Of a DNA stretch of 64,000 bases, positions 7,350-16,722 are shown piece after piece. The stretch spans positions 248,001 through 312,000 of the forward strand of contig JABAQU010000001.1 of assembly GCA_019187185.1 (NCBI GenBank). Direction: 5' to 3'. The first letter of the stretch is position 1. Every line of letters starts with the position of its first letter. The notes under the pieces were generated by a model. The model was not told where the DNA came from, ran no database searches, and worked only from the letters and a program-made list of their open reading frames with translations. A program made the position numbers and the translations under genes. This DNA is from Steroidobacteraceae bacterium (GTDB lineage Bacteria > Pseudomonadota > Gammaproteobacteria > Steroidobacterales > Steroidobacteraceae).

Positions 7350-8805
7350 GGGCCTGCTCCGTCGCCTCGGTCTGCACAGCGCGCTGCGGCAGGCGCACGC
7401 AGAAATGCGCGCCCGGGTACTCGCCGTCGACGATCTCGATCATGCCGCCATGCGCGTTCACGAACTCGAGCACGACGGAGAGCCCGATGCCGGTGCCCTT
7501 GACGTGGCCGCCGGGCACACGCTGGCCAGTGTAGAACGCATCGAAGATGCGCGCGCGCTCCTCGAGCGGGATGCCGACGCCGCTGTCGGCGACGTCGAGC
7601 TGCCAGTTCTCGTCGTGGGCGCGCGCGTGCAGGTGGATGGCGCCGCCCTTCGGCGAGTACTTGATCGCATTCGACAACAGGTTCTCGAGGATCAGCCGCA
7701 GCTTGCTGCGATCGGCGACGAGCGTGAGGTCGTCGATGTGCACGTCGAGCCGCACCCGTTGGGACAGCAACGTGAGCTGCTGGTTCTCGAGCACCTGCTT
7801 GACGAGTGGCCGCAGGCGAAACTCGCTGACGTCGAGCGTCGCGCTCTGGCTCTGCCAGGCGCTGAAGGACAAGAGGTTCTCGATGAGCCGCTGCAGCTTG
7901 ATGCCGTTCTCCCGCAGGATCGCCGTGACCTCGCGCTGGGCGCTGTCGAGCTCGCCGACCGCGCCGTCCATCAGCAGTTCCGTGCCCTCGCGGATGTTCG
8001 CGAGCGGGGTCTTGAGCTCGTGCGACATGTGACGGAGGAAGCGGTTGCGCTCCTGCGCGAGTTCGAGCAGGCGCATGCGCAGCCATTCGAGCTGGTGGCC
8101 GAGGCGCTCGAGGTCGCGCGGGCCCGCAACTGCGATCGGGTGCGTGAAGGTGCCGCGGCCGAGTTCGCTGATCGCGCGGTCGATCTGTCGCAGCGGTCGG
8201 GCGATCGACAGCGTGAGGGCGAGGATCGCGATGAGCGACAGTGGGACGAGCAGGGAACTCTGCACGAGGAGGCGGCGCTGGGCGCGCCGGGTCTGCTCGC
8301 GCAGTTCGGTGAGCTCGGCATCGATCTGGGCATTGCCGGTGGCGGCGATGCGCGCGGCGGAGTCCTGCATCAGGTCGAGGAGGCCGAGCAGCGAGGCGAA
8401 GGTCGCGTCGGTGGGCGAGGGTTGCGCGAGCCCGTCACGCAGCTCGCGCTGGGCCGCGGCGAGATCGGCGAGTGCCTTCGTCGCCTCGGGGCTGCGCAGG
8501 TGCCGATCGAGCTCGGTCCGCGTCGCCGTGAGCCGCGACTCGCTGCGGGTGATCGATTCGGTCAGCTTCGGGTCCCGCAGCACCTGGTAGACGCGGGTGC
8601 CGCGTTCGACCGCCGCGATCTCGGCGAAGAGTTCCTGCGTCGCGCGTGTCGCCCGCACGCTCTCGACGACCAGTTTCTCGCTGGTGGCGGCGATCTGGCG
8701 CATCTGCACGGCCGCATTCAGCACGGCCACGAGCAGCGGGATCGCGATGAGCGCGAGCCCGAGCAGCATGAGGCTGGAAAGGGACTTGGGACGAGCCCAA
8801 CGCAT
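7339..8805 (-). CDS. glrK: GlrK/QseE-like sensor histidine kinase
   Basis: This 488-residue membrane kinase has a first membrane segment at about residues 10-30, a helical periplasmic sensor of about 150 residues, a second membrane segment (SSLLVPLSLIAILALTLSI, about 190-210), a HAMP linker, a dimerisation domain with phospho-acceptor H262 in MSHELKTPLANIREG, and an ATP-binding domain (ENLLSNAIKYSP, DSGVGIPLEE, GTGIGLSVV). It is the partner of the GlrR-like regulator downstream. In Enterobacteria this pair governs glmY and the rpoE envelope response. It lies 43 bp after galE on the same strand, so it may be cotranscribed with it; no clear separate promoter was found. Confidence 0.88.
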   Translation of the reverse strand: MRWARPKSLSSLMLLGLALIAIPLLVAVLNAAVQMRQIAATSEKLVVESVRATRATQELFAEIAAVERGTRVYQVLRDPKLTESITRSESRLTATRTELDRHLRSPEATKALADLAAAQRELRDGLAQPSPTDATFASLLGLLDLMQDSAARIAATGNAQIDAELTELREQTRRAQRRLLVQSSLLVPLSLIAILALTLSIARPLRQIDRAISELGRGTFTHPIAVAGPRDLERLGHQLEWLRMRLLELAQERNRFLRHMSHELKTPLANIREGTELLMDGAVGELDSAQREVTAILRENGIKLQRLIENLLSFSAWQSQSATLDVSEFRLRPLVKQVLENQQLTLLSQRVRLDVHIDDLTLVADRSKLRLILENLLSNAIKYSPKGGAIHLHARAHDENWQLDVADSGVGIPLEERARIFDAFYTGQRVPGGHVKGTGIGLSVVLEFVNAHGGMIEIVDGEYPGAHFCVRLPQRAVQTEATEQAHAA

Positions 8806-8848
8806 CCCCCCATTCTAGCCCGTGCGCCCGCCGTGCGCCGCGCCCGCA

Positions 8849-9844
8849 TCAGCCCCAGGGTGTCTCGATCAGGCGACGCTCCCAGGCGAGGGTCGTGCCG
8901 ACGATCGTGTCGAGGTCATCGAGCGCCGGACGCCAGCCGAGCAGCTGGCGGATGCGATCTGCGCGTGCGATCAGCTGCGGCGGATCGCCCGCGCGGCGTG
9001 GCTCCTCGCGTACCGCGAGCGGTCGGCCCGCAATGCGCGCGACGCTCGCGAGCACCTCGCGCACGCTGTAGCCGTGGCCGTAGCCGACGTTGAGCGTCTC
9101 GGACCGGCCGCCGGCGCGCAGGTAATCGAGCGCGTCGAGGTGCGCGCGCGCGAGGTCCTCGACATGGATGTAGTCGCGCACGCCGGTGCCGTCGGGCGTC
9201 GCGTAGTCGGTACCGAAGATCGACACATGGGGGCGCTTGCCGACGGCCGACTCGCAGGCCACTTTCACGAGCAGGGTGGCCTGGCGGGTCGACTGGCCGA
9301 TGCGGCCCTTCGGGTCGGAGCCGGCGACGTTGAAATAGCGCAGCGCCACGTAGCGCAGGGCCGACGACGCGGCGAGGTCCCGCAGCATCCACTCCGACAT
9401 CAGCTTCGAGGTCCCGTACGGGTTGATCGGCGCCGTGGGCGCCGCCTCGTCGGCATAGCCGCCGGCCGGAATCCCGTAGACCGCCGCGGTCGAGGAAAAG
9501 ACGACATGCGCGATACCTGCGCCTGCGCAGGTCTCGAGCAGCGAGCGCGTCGCGCAGGTGTTGTTGCGGTAGTACTTCAGCGGATCCGCGACCGACTCGG
9601 GCACGATCGTGTGCGCCGCGAAATGCAGCACGGTGTCGATGTCGTGTTCGGCGAGCACGCGGCGCACGAGCGCGCCGTCGCCGACATCCCCGACGACGAG
9701 CGGCGTATCGAGCACCGCCTCGCGAAAGCCGGTCGAGAGGTTGTCGAGCACGACAACCCGCTCGCCGCGTTCGCGCAAGAGCAGCGCCGTATGGCTGCCG
9801 ATGTAACCGGCGCCGCCGGTGACTAGAATTCCCCGATGTCCCAT
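8849..9844 (-). CDS. galE: UDP-glucose 4-epimerase
   Basis: This 331-residue extended short-chain dehydrogenase begins with the Rossmann motif LVTGGAGYIGSHTALLL and has the catalytic pair Y..K in YGTSKLMSEW together with FSSTAAVYG. RYFNVAGSDPKGRIGQ is the GalE substrate loop. It interconverts UDP-glucose and UDP-galactose for surface polysaccharide. The start at 9844 is forced: the Rossmann strand begins only five residues later and no other in-frame start lies between. As a result its first codons overlap the divergent srkA start by 9 bp. It heads the minus-strand run galE-glrK-qseG-glrR. Confidence 0.93.
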   Translation of the reverse strand: MGHRGILVTGGAGYIGSHTALLLRERGERVVVLDNLSTGFREAVLDTPLVVGDVGDGALVRRVLAEHDIDTVLHFAAHTIVPESVADPLKYYRNNTCATRSLLETCAGAGIAHVVFSSTAAVYGIPAGGYADEAAPTAPINPYGTSKLMSEWMLRDLAASSALRYVALRYFNVAGSDPKGRIGQSTRQATLLVKVACESAVGKRPHVSIFGTDYATPDGTGVRDYIHVEDLARAHLDALDYLRAGGRSETLNVGYGHGYSVREVLASVARIAGRPLAVREEPRRAGDPPQLIARADRIRQLLGWRPALDDLDTIVGTTLAWERRLIETPWG

Positions 9845-10822
9845 GTGTCCCCGACTCCGTTTGCGAACCTGACCCCGGACCTCGTTCTCGACGCGGTGGC
9901 GGGGTGCGGCATCGATGTCGACGGGCGGCTCTTCGCCCTCAACAGTTACGAGAACCGCGTCTACCGTGTGGGCACCGCGCAGGGGGCGCCGCTCGTCGCG
10001 AAATTCTACCGGGCCCGGCGCTGGTCCGACGAGCAGATCGTCGAGGAACACGACTTCGCGCGCGAACTCGCCGCGCGCGACCTCGCGGTGGCCGTGCCGA
10101 TCGCGTTCGACGGCGCGACGCTGCTCAGGCACGACGAGTTCCGTTTCGCCCTGTTCCCGTGGCTGGGCGGGCGCGGCGCAGAGCTGGATTCGGATGCGGA
10201 TTTCGCGCTGCTCGGGCGCACGCTCGGGCGGCTGCACGCCGTCGGCGCCGTGCGCCGGTTTCGCGTGCGGCCCACGCTCACGCCCGAACGGCTCGGCGCG
10301 GCCGCCCGGGAACAGGTCCTCGAAAGCGGCTACGTGCCACCCGAACTCGAAGACCGCTATGCAGAGGTTTCGGCAGAGCTCCTCGCAGCAGTCGAACGCG
10401 ACTGGGAGGCGGCCGCCGGCGTGGCGACCATCCGCCTGCACGGCGACTGCCACCTCGGCAATCTCCTGTGGGGCGAGCAGGGGCCGGTGTTCGTGGACCT
10501 CGACGATTGCATGACCGGGCCGGCCATCCAGGACCTGTGGATGCTGCTCCCCGGCGGGGCGGACGCCCGCCGCGCCTGGGAAGCGCTCGCGGCCGGCTAC
10601 GGGGAGTTCGCCGACTTCGATTATCGCGAACTGCGTCTCGTCGAGCCGCTGCGCGCCCTGCGCATGATCCATCACACGGCCTGGCTCGCGCACCGCTGGG
10701 ACGACCCGGCGTTCCCGCGGGCCTTCCCGTGGTTCGGCGAGCGGCGGTACTGGGAACGGCATATCCTCGACCTGCTCGAGCAGCGCGCGGCGATCGACGA
10801 ACCGCCGCTCCTTGCGATGTGA
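9836..10822 (+). CDS. srkA: Stress response serine/threonine kinase SrkA (YihE)
   Basis: This 328-residue aminoglycoside-phosphotransferase-fold kinase is strongly SrkA-like: LNSYENRVYRVGT, VAKFYRARRWSDEQIVEEH, the catalytic loop LHGDCHLGNLLW near residue 203, and the metal segment VFVDLDDCMTGP. E. coli SrkA (YihE) is a cytosolic kinase that protects against stress-induced death. The residues before FANLTPDLVLDAV match the usual N-terminal length, which supports ATG 9836. That codon lies inside the divergent galE start, so no intergenic space exists and each promoter must sit inside the opposite gene. E. coli srkA precedes dsbA; here dsbB is 22 kb away. Confidence 0.9.
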   Translation: MSHVSPTPFANLTPDLVLDAVAGCGIDVDGRLFALNSYENRVYRVGTAQGAPLVAKFYRARRWSDEQIVEEHDFARELAARDLAVAVPIAFDGATLLRHDEFRFALFPWLGGRGAELDSDADFALLGRTLGRLHAVGAVRRFRVRPTLTPERLGAAAREQVLESGYVPPELEDRYAEVSAELLAAVERDWEAAAGVATIRLHGDCHLGNLLWGEQGPVFVDLDDCMTGPAIQDLWMLLPGGADARRAWEALAAGYGEFADFDYRELRLVEPLRALRMIHHTAWLAHRWDDPAFPRAFPWFGERRYWERHILDLLEQRAAIDEPPLLAM

Positions 10823-10874
10823 AGGCCGGGTGCCTGTGATAACGTGCGCGCAGTTCGAGGGGGCGGGTTTCTGC

Positions 10875-11411
10875 ATGTCCTACAGGGTCGTTGGAACGCT
10901 GATCGCGCTCTTGTGCCTCGGCGCGTGCGACCGTACGCCCGATGCCGCTGCGCCCGCCGCCACGCCCGCGTCCGCCAAGGCGCCGCGCCAGGCGCCACTG
11001 TCGCCCGACATGGTGTCGGCCGTGTCCGGCAGCAAGTCCGATGCCGCCGTCGATCTCAAGTTTGCGCTCCTGTCGCGGCCGGAACCGGGGCGCGCCCTCG
11101 ATATCGACCTCGCCGTGATTCCGCTCGACCGGTCTGCGACCATCCGCGTGATCGTGCAGAACACCGACGGTCTCACGATCACGGCAGGGCAGGAAATGAC
11201 CGTGCCGCGCGACGCCGAGGCGGGTGTTCCGCTGATCCATCGCGTCACGATCGTGCCCGCGCGCGACGGGGTGTTCTCGCTGTCGGCGGTCGCGCTCGTC
11301 GACACCGACAAGTCGTCGGTCACCCGCACCTTCGCGATCCCCATCATCGTCGGCGAAGGCGTCACGCCCGCCGAACTCACGCCCGAAGCTCCGGCCGCCA
11401 AAGCCGACTGA
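10875..11411 (+). CDS. Uncharacterised lipoprotein
   Basis: This 178-residue protein has a type II signal peptide (IALLCLGACDR; lipobox cysteine near residue 16), then an Ala/Pro-rich linker and a beta-rich domain of about 110 residues (DLKFALLSRPEPGRALDID and onward) that resembles an immunoglobulin-like sandwich. I recognise no catalytic motif. ATG 10875 is chosen because it places the signal peptide at the N-terminus; an earlier in-frame ATG at 10812 would add charged residues. It follows srkA by 52 bp. Function unknown. Confidence 0.72.
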   Translation: MSYRVVGTLIALLCLGACDRTPDAAAPAATPASAKAPRQAPLSPDMVSAVSGSKSDAAVDLKFALLSRPEPGRALDIDLAVIPLDRSATIRVIVQNTDGLTITAGQEMTVPRDAEAGVPLIHRVTIVPARDGVFSLSAVALVDTDKSSVTRTFAIPIIVGEGVTPAELTPEAPAAKAD

Positions 11412-11476
11412 TATTGTGAAATCGGGAGGCAGGTCACGCGCAGGATGCGCGGCCACCCCTATGATTTTTCGTATGG

Positions 11477-14400
11477 ATGGCGACTGACATTATGTCAAAT
11501 TCAGCCCCGGTGCTGCGGAGCAAGGAACTGGATGCGACCACGACCGTCGTGCGCACGGGCGCCGTGCCCGCGCCGGCCGTCGACGCCTTCCTGCGCGACG
11601 TGCATCCGCAGTTACGCCGCCAGGTCGAGCAGTTGCGTACCGGGACCGAGCGCGACGTCGATTTGCGCGCGCTGCTCGCCGTCGTGAGCGATTACTACGA
11701 GCAGGTCGACGAGGAGCGCCGGGGCATCGTGCGCTCGATGCAGCTGATGTCGGACGAGGCGCGCTCGCTGACGCGCGAAATCACCGAACAGTCGAGCGGC
11801 CACCTGCAGCTGATCCTCGACAACATCAAGGATGTCGTGATCACCGTCGACAGCGACGGGGCGATCGAGTCGTTCAATCCGACCGGCGAACGCGTGTTCG
11901 GCTACTCGCAGACGGAGGTCATCGGCCGGCGCATCGACCTGCTGCTGCCGGCGCTCGCCGAGCAGCATGCGAGCGTCGTGGCGGGGCTGCGCCGGCTCGC
12001 CGCGAGCAGCGAGGACACGCACATCGACCTCGCGGCGAGCGAGGCCTGGGCACGGCACAAGGACGGCAGCCCGATTCCGGTCGACATGGCGGTCAGCCGC
12101 GCGAGGATCAACCGCCGCGAGCTGTTCGTCGTGTGCGTGCGCGATGCGACCGAGCGGCGCCAGTCCGAGAGCGCCCTCAGGGAGAGCGAGGCACGCTACC
12201 GCACGCTCGTCGATCACGCGCCCGAGGCGATCGTCGTGATCGACGCCGACACGCTGCGCTTCATCGACGTCAACGAGAACGCCGAGCGCTTCTTCAAGAT
12301 GACGCGCGAGCAGCTGCTCGCGGCCGGCCCCGAGCAGCTGTCGCCGCCCACGCAGGCCGACGGCCTGCCGTCGCAGGGCCCGACCCGCGGCAACGTGGGG
12401 CGCGCACTCGCGGGCGAGCCGCAGACGTTCGAATGGACCCACCGCGATGCGCTCGGCAACGACATTCCGTGCGAAGTGCGCCTCGTGCGCCTGCCGGATT
12501 CGCAGCGCCAGATCATTCGCGGCAGCATCACCGATATCACCGAGCGCCAGCGCGCCCAGCGCATTGCGCGCGGCGAGCGGGCCGTGCTCGAACACATCGC
12601 GGGCAATTCGCCGCTCGTTTCGGTGCTGACCTCGATCGTGGAGATGGTCGAATCGGTCGGGGATCGCCGCCATTGCGTGATCAGCGTGCTCGCGCCCGAT
12701 GGCCGATCGTTCGAGGACCTGATCGCGCCGCGCCTGCCCGAGCGGCTGCGCGCGGTGCTCGACGGCTCGTCGGTCGACATCCGCAACGGGTCGTGCGCCG
12801 CGTCGGTGTACCTCGGCCGCCAGGTGCTGGTCGCGGACCTCGCGAACGACCCGTTCTGGCAGTCGCGCCGCGCGGTCGCACTCGAGTGCGGCGTGCGCTC
12901 GACGGTGTCTATCCCGATCAAGGCGGGCTCGGGCCGGGTGCTCGGCGCTCTCGGCGCCTATCGCCAGGACGCTGGGCTGCCGAATCGCGGCGAGTTGCAG
13001 CTGATCGAGGATGCCGCGCAGCTCGCGGGCATCGCGATCGAGCGGCGCGCGAGCGATGCGGCGCTGCGCGCGAGCGAGGCCAAGTTCCGCCAGCTGTTCG
13101 AAAACGCCATGGAAGGCGTGTACCAGAGCTCGCGCGACGGGCGGCTGCTGTCGGTGAACCCGGCCTTCGTGCGCATGCTCGGCTATTCCTCGGCCGAGGA
13201 GCTCTACGCGCTGCCGAGCGCCGCGATGTGTTACTGGTACCCCGCCGACCGCGCCGAGTTCGCGCGGCGCCTCGAGAGCGAAGGCAAGATCAGGAACGCC
13301 GAGTTCCGCCTGCGCCGGCGCGACGGCCAGCAAATCGTGGTGCTCGAGAGCGCGCATGCGATGCGCGACGACGCAGGCCACATCATCGGCTACGAGGGCA
13401 CGATCGCCGACATCACCGAGCGCAAGCAGGCCGAGCAGGCGATGTTTGCCGAAAAGGAGCGCGCGCAGGTCACGCTGCAGTCGATCGGTGACGCGGTGAT
13501 TTCGACCGACGCGGAAGGCAACATCGATTACCTCAATCCGATTGCGGGGGCCCTGACGGGCTGGTCCGTCGACGAGGCGCGCGGCCGGCCGATCGGCGAT
13601 GTGCTGTCGATCGTCAGCGAGGCGACCCGCACGCCGATCGAGAACCCGGTGCTCGTCGCGCTGCGCTCGGGCGAGCAGGTGGGCCCGGGCGAACAGAGCG
13701 TGCTGACGAGCCGCAACGGGCAGTCGATCGCGATCCAGGATTCGGCTTCGCCGATTCGCGACCGGCTCGGCAAGATCATCGGCGCCGTGATTGTGTTCCA
13801 CGATGTCACGAAGGAACGGCGGCTGAAGAGGGCGCTCGCGTACCAGGCGAGTCACGATGCGCTCACCGGCCTCATCAATCGTCGCGAGTTCGACAACCGC
13901 CTGCACGAGGCCGTGCAGGCCGCGCGTCAGAGCGGGGCGCACTATGCGCTGCTGTACGTCGACCTCGACCAGTTCAAGCTCGTCAACGATACCTGCGGCC
14001 ACCCGGCCGGCGACCGGCTGATCCGCGACATCACCGGGCTCCTGCAGACGCGCGTGCGCGCGTCCGACACGATCGCCCGCCTCGGCGGCGACGAGTTCGG
14101 CGTGCTGCTCGAGAACTGCACCCTCGAGCAGGCGGGCGTGATCGCCGAGAGCGTGCGCCAGGCCGTGCGCGACTACCGCTTCGTCTGGGGCTCGGCGAGC
14201 CTGTCGGTCGGCGCGAGCATCGGCGTCGTCGAGATCGGCACGGAGACCGAGAGTGCGGCGAGCGTGCTGTCGGCCGCCGACATCGCCTGCTACTCGGCCA
14301 AGGACCAGGGCCGCAACCGCATCCATCTCTACGACGGTGGCGGCACCGCGACCCGCCACCGCGAAATGCACTGGGTCGCACAGGTCACGCGCGCGGTCGA

Positions 14401-15118
14401 CGAGGGGCGCCTCGACCTGTGCTTCCAGACGATCCGGCCGATCGGCCCGTCGCCGCTCTCGCAACCGTTCGCGGAACTGACCGTGCGCCTGCGCGACGAC
14501 ACGGGCGACATCGTGCCGCCGAGCCAGTTCATTCCCGCGGCCGAGCGGTACAACGTGATGAGCATGATCGACCGCTGGGTCGTGCAGCGCACGGTCGACC
14601 TGCTGCGCGAGCACCGCGGCGCCGCTCCCTTGTTCGCGGTCAACCTCTCGGGTACGTCGCTCAACGACCAGGGCTTCCTCGACTACGTGCTCGGCCGCAT
14701 CGACGACGACGCGATCGCGCGCGGCCTGTGCTTCGAGATCACCGAGACGGCGGCGGTCGCGAACCTGCAGAGCGCGAGCTACTTCATGCAGGAGCTGCGC
14801 GCGCGCGGCTGCCGCTTCTCGCTCGACGATTTCGGCAGCGGCCTGTCGTCGTTCCGCTATCTCAAGACGCTGCCGGTCGACTTCCTGAAGATCGACGGCG
14901 ATTTCATCGCCAATGTCGCGCAGGACGCCGTCGACCGGAGCATGGTCGAGGCGATCAGCCAGGTCGGGCGCACGCTCGGCATCGCGACCGTCGCCGAGCG
15001 TGTCGAGAGCGAGGCGGTGCTCGCCGCACTCGGCCGGATCGGCATCGATTTCGCGCAGGGTTTCTTTCTGTCGCAGCCGCTGCCGATCGCGGACCTCGCG
15101 ACGTTCCTGACGAAGTGA
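11477..15118 (+). CDS. PAS/GAF-sensing GGDEF-EAL cyclic-di-GMP protein
   Basis: This 1213-residue cytosolic regulator has, in order, an N-terminal helical region, PAS domains from about residues 108 and 235, a GAF domain (370-525), two more PAS domains (from about 533 and 663), GGDEF (about 790-950, intact RLGGDEFG at 870) and EAL (about 970-1213). The EAL signature reads ELT at E1000, but the other catalytic residues are visible (VNLSG, FEITET, SLDDFGSG, KIDG, VAERVE). GGDEF domains make cyclic-di-GMP and EAL domains degrade it, so both activities look possible. No membrane segment is visible. The start is uncertain: ATG 11477 or ATG 11492; neither has a good ribosome-binding site. Confidence 0.9.
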   Translation: MATDIMSNSAPVLRSKELDATTTVVRTGAVPAPAVDAFLRDVHPQLRRQVEQLRTGTERDVDLRALLAVVSDYYEQVDEERRGIVRSMQLMSDEARSLTREITEQSSGHLQLILDNIKDVVITVDSDGAIESFNPTGERVFGYSQTEVIGRRIDLLLPALAEQHASVVAGLRRLAASSEDTHIDLAASEAWARHKDGSPIPVDMAVSRARINRRELFVVCVRDATERRQSESALRESEARYRTLVDHAPEAIVVIDADTLRFIDVNENAERFFKMTREQLLAAGPEQLSPPTQADGLPSQGPTRGNVGRALAGEPQTFEWTHRDALGNDIPCEVRLVRLPDSQRQIIRGSITDITERQRAQRIARGERAVLEHIAGNSPLVSVLTSIVEMVESVGDRRHCVISVLAPDGRSFEDLIAPRLPERLRAVLDGSSVDIRNGSCAASVYLGRQVLVADLANDPFWQSRRAVALECGVRSTVSIPIKAGSGRVLGALGAYRQDAGLPNRGELQLIEDAAQLAGIAIERRASDAALRASEAKFRQLFENAMEGVYQSSRDGRLLSVNPAFVRMLGYSSAEELYALPSAAMCYWYPADRAEFARRLESEGKIRNAEFRLRRRDGQQIVVLESAHAMRDDAGHIIGYEGTIADITERKQAEQAMFAEKERAQVTLQSIGDAVISTDAEGNIDYLNPIAGALTGWSVDEARGRPIGDVLSIVSEATRTPIENPVLVALRSGEQVGPGEQSVLTSRNGQSIAIQDSASPIRDRLGKIIGAVIVFHDVTKERRLKRALAYQASHDALTGLINRREFDNRLHEAVQAARQSGAHYALLYVDLDQFKLVNDTCGHPAGDRLIRDITGLLQTRVRASDTIARLGGDEFGVLLENCTLEQAGVIAESVRQAVRDYRFVWGSASLSVGASIGVVEIGTETESAASVLSAADIACYSAKDQGRNRIHLYDGGGTATRHREMHWVAQVTRAVDEGRLDLCFQTIRPIGPSPLSQPFAELTVRLRDDTGDIVPPSQFIPAAERYNVMSMIDRWVVQRTVDLLREHRGAAPLFAVNLSGTSLNDQGFLDYVLGRIDDDAIARGLCFEITETAAVANLQSASYFMQELRARGCRFSLDDFGSGLSSFRYLKTLPVDFLKIDGDFIANVAQDAVDRSMVEAISQVGRTLGIATVAERVESEAVLAALGRIGIDFAQGFFLSQPLPIADLATFLTK

Positions 15119-15119
15119 G

Positions 15120-15746
15120 CTACGGCAACCGCCGGTCGCGCGACCAGGCGCGCGGCAGGTGCCAGTCGTAACGGATCGCGAGCATCCGCAGCGCAAAGCA
15201 CAGCACGGCACCGGCGAGTGCCGTCGCCGTTTGTGGCAGCGCAAGGGCCGCGCCGATCACGACGACGCCGGCGCCGGCGAGCGCCGCGACGGCGTAGAGG
15301 TCCGACCGGAGCACCGCGGGCACTTCGGCGAGCAGGATGTCGCGCAGCATGCCGCCGCCGATGCCGGTCAGCATGCCGAGCAGGGCCGCCGCAAACGGAT
15401 GCAGGCCGTAGGCGAGCGATTTTCCCGCGCCGGCCACCGCGAACAGCGCGAGACCCGCGGCGTCGAACATGCGCACGGGCGTGCGCAGGCGCTCGATGGT
15501 CGGGTACCACAGGAAGGTGACGAGTCCCGCGAGCATGGCGGTGGCGAAATAGCGCCAGTCGCTGAGCGCCGCCGGGGGCACGGCACCGATCAGCAGGTCG
15601 CGCGCCACGCCGCCCGCACTCGCGGTGACGAAGGACAGCACGAGCACGCCGAAGATGTCGAGGCGGCGGCGCACGCCGGCCGTGGCGCCGGCGAGTGCGA
15701 ACACGAAGGTGCCGACGAGGTCGAGTGCGAGGATCAATGCCTTCAC
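15120..15746 (-). CDS. TRIC-type (YicG/UPF0126) membrane channel
   Basis: This 208-residue protein has about seven hydrophobic helices in two similar halves with glycine motifs (SAGGVARDLLIG in the first half, GIGGGMLRDILLAEVP in the second), the signature of bacterial trimeric intracellular cation channels. Bacterial members conduct monovalent cations and some related YadS/UPF0126 proteins are linked to glycine uptake. It is convergent with the GGDEF-EAL gene, with a single base between the stops. Its ATG overlaps the stop of the upstream small membrane protein as ATGA. Confidence 0.88.
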   Translation of the reverse strand: MKALILALDLVGTFVFALAGATAGVRRRLDIFGVLVLSFVTASAGGVARDLLIGAVPPAALSDWRYFATAMLAGLVTFLWYPTIERLRTPVRMFDAAGLALFAVAGAGKSLAYGLHPFAAALLGMLTGIGGGMLRDILLAEVPAVLRSDLYAVAALAGAGVVVIGAALALPQTATALAGAVLCFALRMLAIRYDWHLPRAWSRDRRLP

Positions 15747-16006
15747 GGGGGGCTCGGCGGCGTACGCGAGTCGGCGCCTTGCGCTGTGGGGTGGGCCGCC
15801 GTCGCGCGCGCTGCGGCCGCACGCTCAGCGTCCGCGCGCTTCTCGCGCCGCACCGTCAGCACGACGCTCAACATGGCCGCGCCGACGAGCGCGATCATCG
15901 CGGCCATGATCACGACGAGCCCACCCGCGAGGCGCCAGCCTTCGTACAGGCCGAGCGCGAGCCCGATCGGAGTCGTGACGATGAAGAAGGGCTTGGCGAT
16001 GCGCAT
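15743..16006 (-). CDS. Small two-helix membrane protein
   Basis: This 87-residue product has two membrane segments, IVTTPIGLALGLYEGW and GLVVIMAAMIALVGAAML, followed by a charged Arg/Ala-rich tail. No family was recognised. It is translationally coupled (ATGA overlap) to the TRIC-type channel gene downstream on the minus strand, so the two are probably made together. It may be an accessory subunit, but this rests only on the overlap. It is divergent from the FAH-family gene, with 26 bp between the starts. Confidence 0.65.
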   Translation of the reverse strand: MRIAKPFFIVTTPIGLALGLYEGWRLAGGLVVIMAAMIALVGAAMLSVVLTVRREKRADAERAAAARATAAHPTAQGADSRTPPSPP

Positions 16007-16032
16007 GAGACTCGATCATATAGAATCGCCGG

Positions 16033-16722
16033 ATGCCGCAGTTCGTCATTGCGCCTCCGCCGCAGGCTGTCGTTCCGGTCACGGGACGCGACGCGGTTTT
16101 CCCCGTGCGCCGCATCTATTGCGTCGGTCGCAACTACGCCGCGCACGCACGCGAACTCGGCAACGATGCGCGCGAGCCGCCGTTTTTCTTCCAGAAGCCC
16201 GCCGATGCGGTGGTGGCGAGCGGCAGCACGATTGCCTATCCGCCCGCGACGCAGGACCTGCACCACGAGGTCGAACTCGTGCTGGCGATCGGCGTGGGCG
16301 GGGTCGACATCGCACCAGGGGCGGCACGCGCCCACGTGTTCGGCGTGGCCGTCGGCATCGATCTCACGCGCCGCGACCTGCAGAACGCTGCGAAGGCGGC
16401 CAGGCGACCCTGGGAGTGCGCCAAGGCGTTCGATGCCTCGGCACCCGTCGGCGCGATCGTCGAGTGGCCGGCCACGGCGAGACTGCCCACATCTGGCCGG
16501 ATCACGCTCGACGTCAATGGCGTTCGCCGGCAGGACGGAAATATTGCCGATATGACATGGGGTTGCGCGGAAATCATCACAGAGCTCTCGATGCTGTTCC
16601 GGCTCGAACCGGGCGACCTGATCTTTACCGGAACCCCCGCTGGCGTGGGGCCGATCTCCCGCGGGGACACCGTGGTGGGCGAGATCGAGGGTGTCGGTTC
16701 GGTGACCCTGCGTGTCAATTGA
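16033..16722 (+). CDS. Fumarylacetoacetate hydrolase family protein
   Basis: This 229-residue protein has the FAH fold motifs: CVGRNYAAHARELG, FFFQKPADAVV, the metal-ligand segment HHEVELVLAIG, VGIDLTRRDLQ and LIFTGTPAGVG. Relatives include acylpyruvases and oxaloacetate decarboxylases of the FAHD1/YcgM group, which hydrolyse carbon-carbon bonds in 2,4-dioxo acids with a divalent metal. Length matches that group. No catabolic operon surrounds it. Its last codons overlap the promoter of bfd. Confidence 0.9.
   Translation: MPQFVIAPPPQAVVPVTGRDAVFPVRRIYCVGRNYAAHARELGNDAREPPFFFQKPADAVVASGSTIAYPPATQDLHHEVELVLAIGVGGVDIAPGAARAHVFGVAVGIDLTRRDLQNAAKAARRPWECAKAFDASAPVGAIVEWPATARLPTSGRITLDVNGVRRQDGNIADMTWGCAEIITELSMLFRLEPGDLIFTGTPAGVGPISRGDTVVGEIEGVGSVTLRVN

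Noticed and set aside
7312-9093. 593-codon plus-strand frame across glrK and galE
   Set aside because: It is antisense to two genes with clear motifs, and its composition is typical of a GC-rich shadow.
11612-15244. Open frame of about 1210 codons on the minus strand
   Set aside because: It mirrors the GGDEF-EAL gene. Such antisense frames are expected when third positions are almost all G or C. Its translation is rich in Arg, His and Asp without any domain, and the sense frame has clear PAS, GGDEF and EAL motifs.
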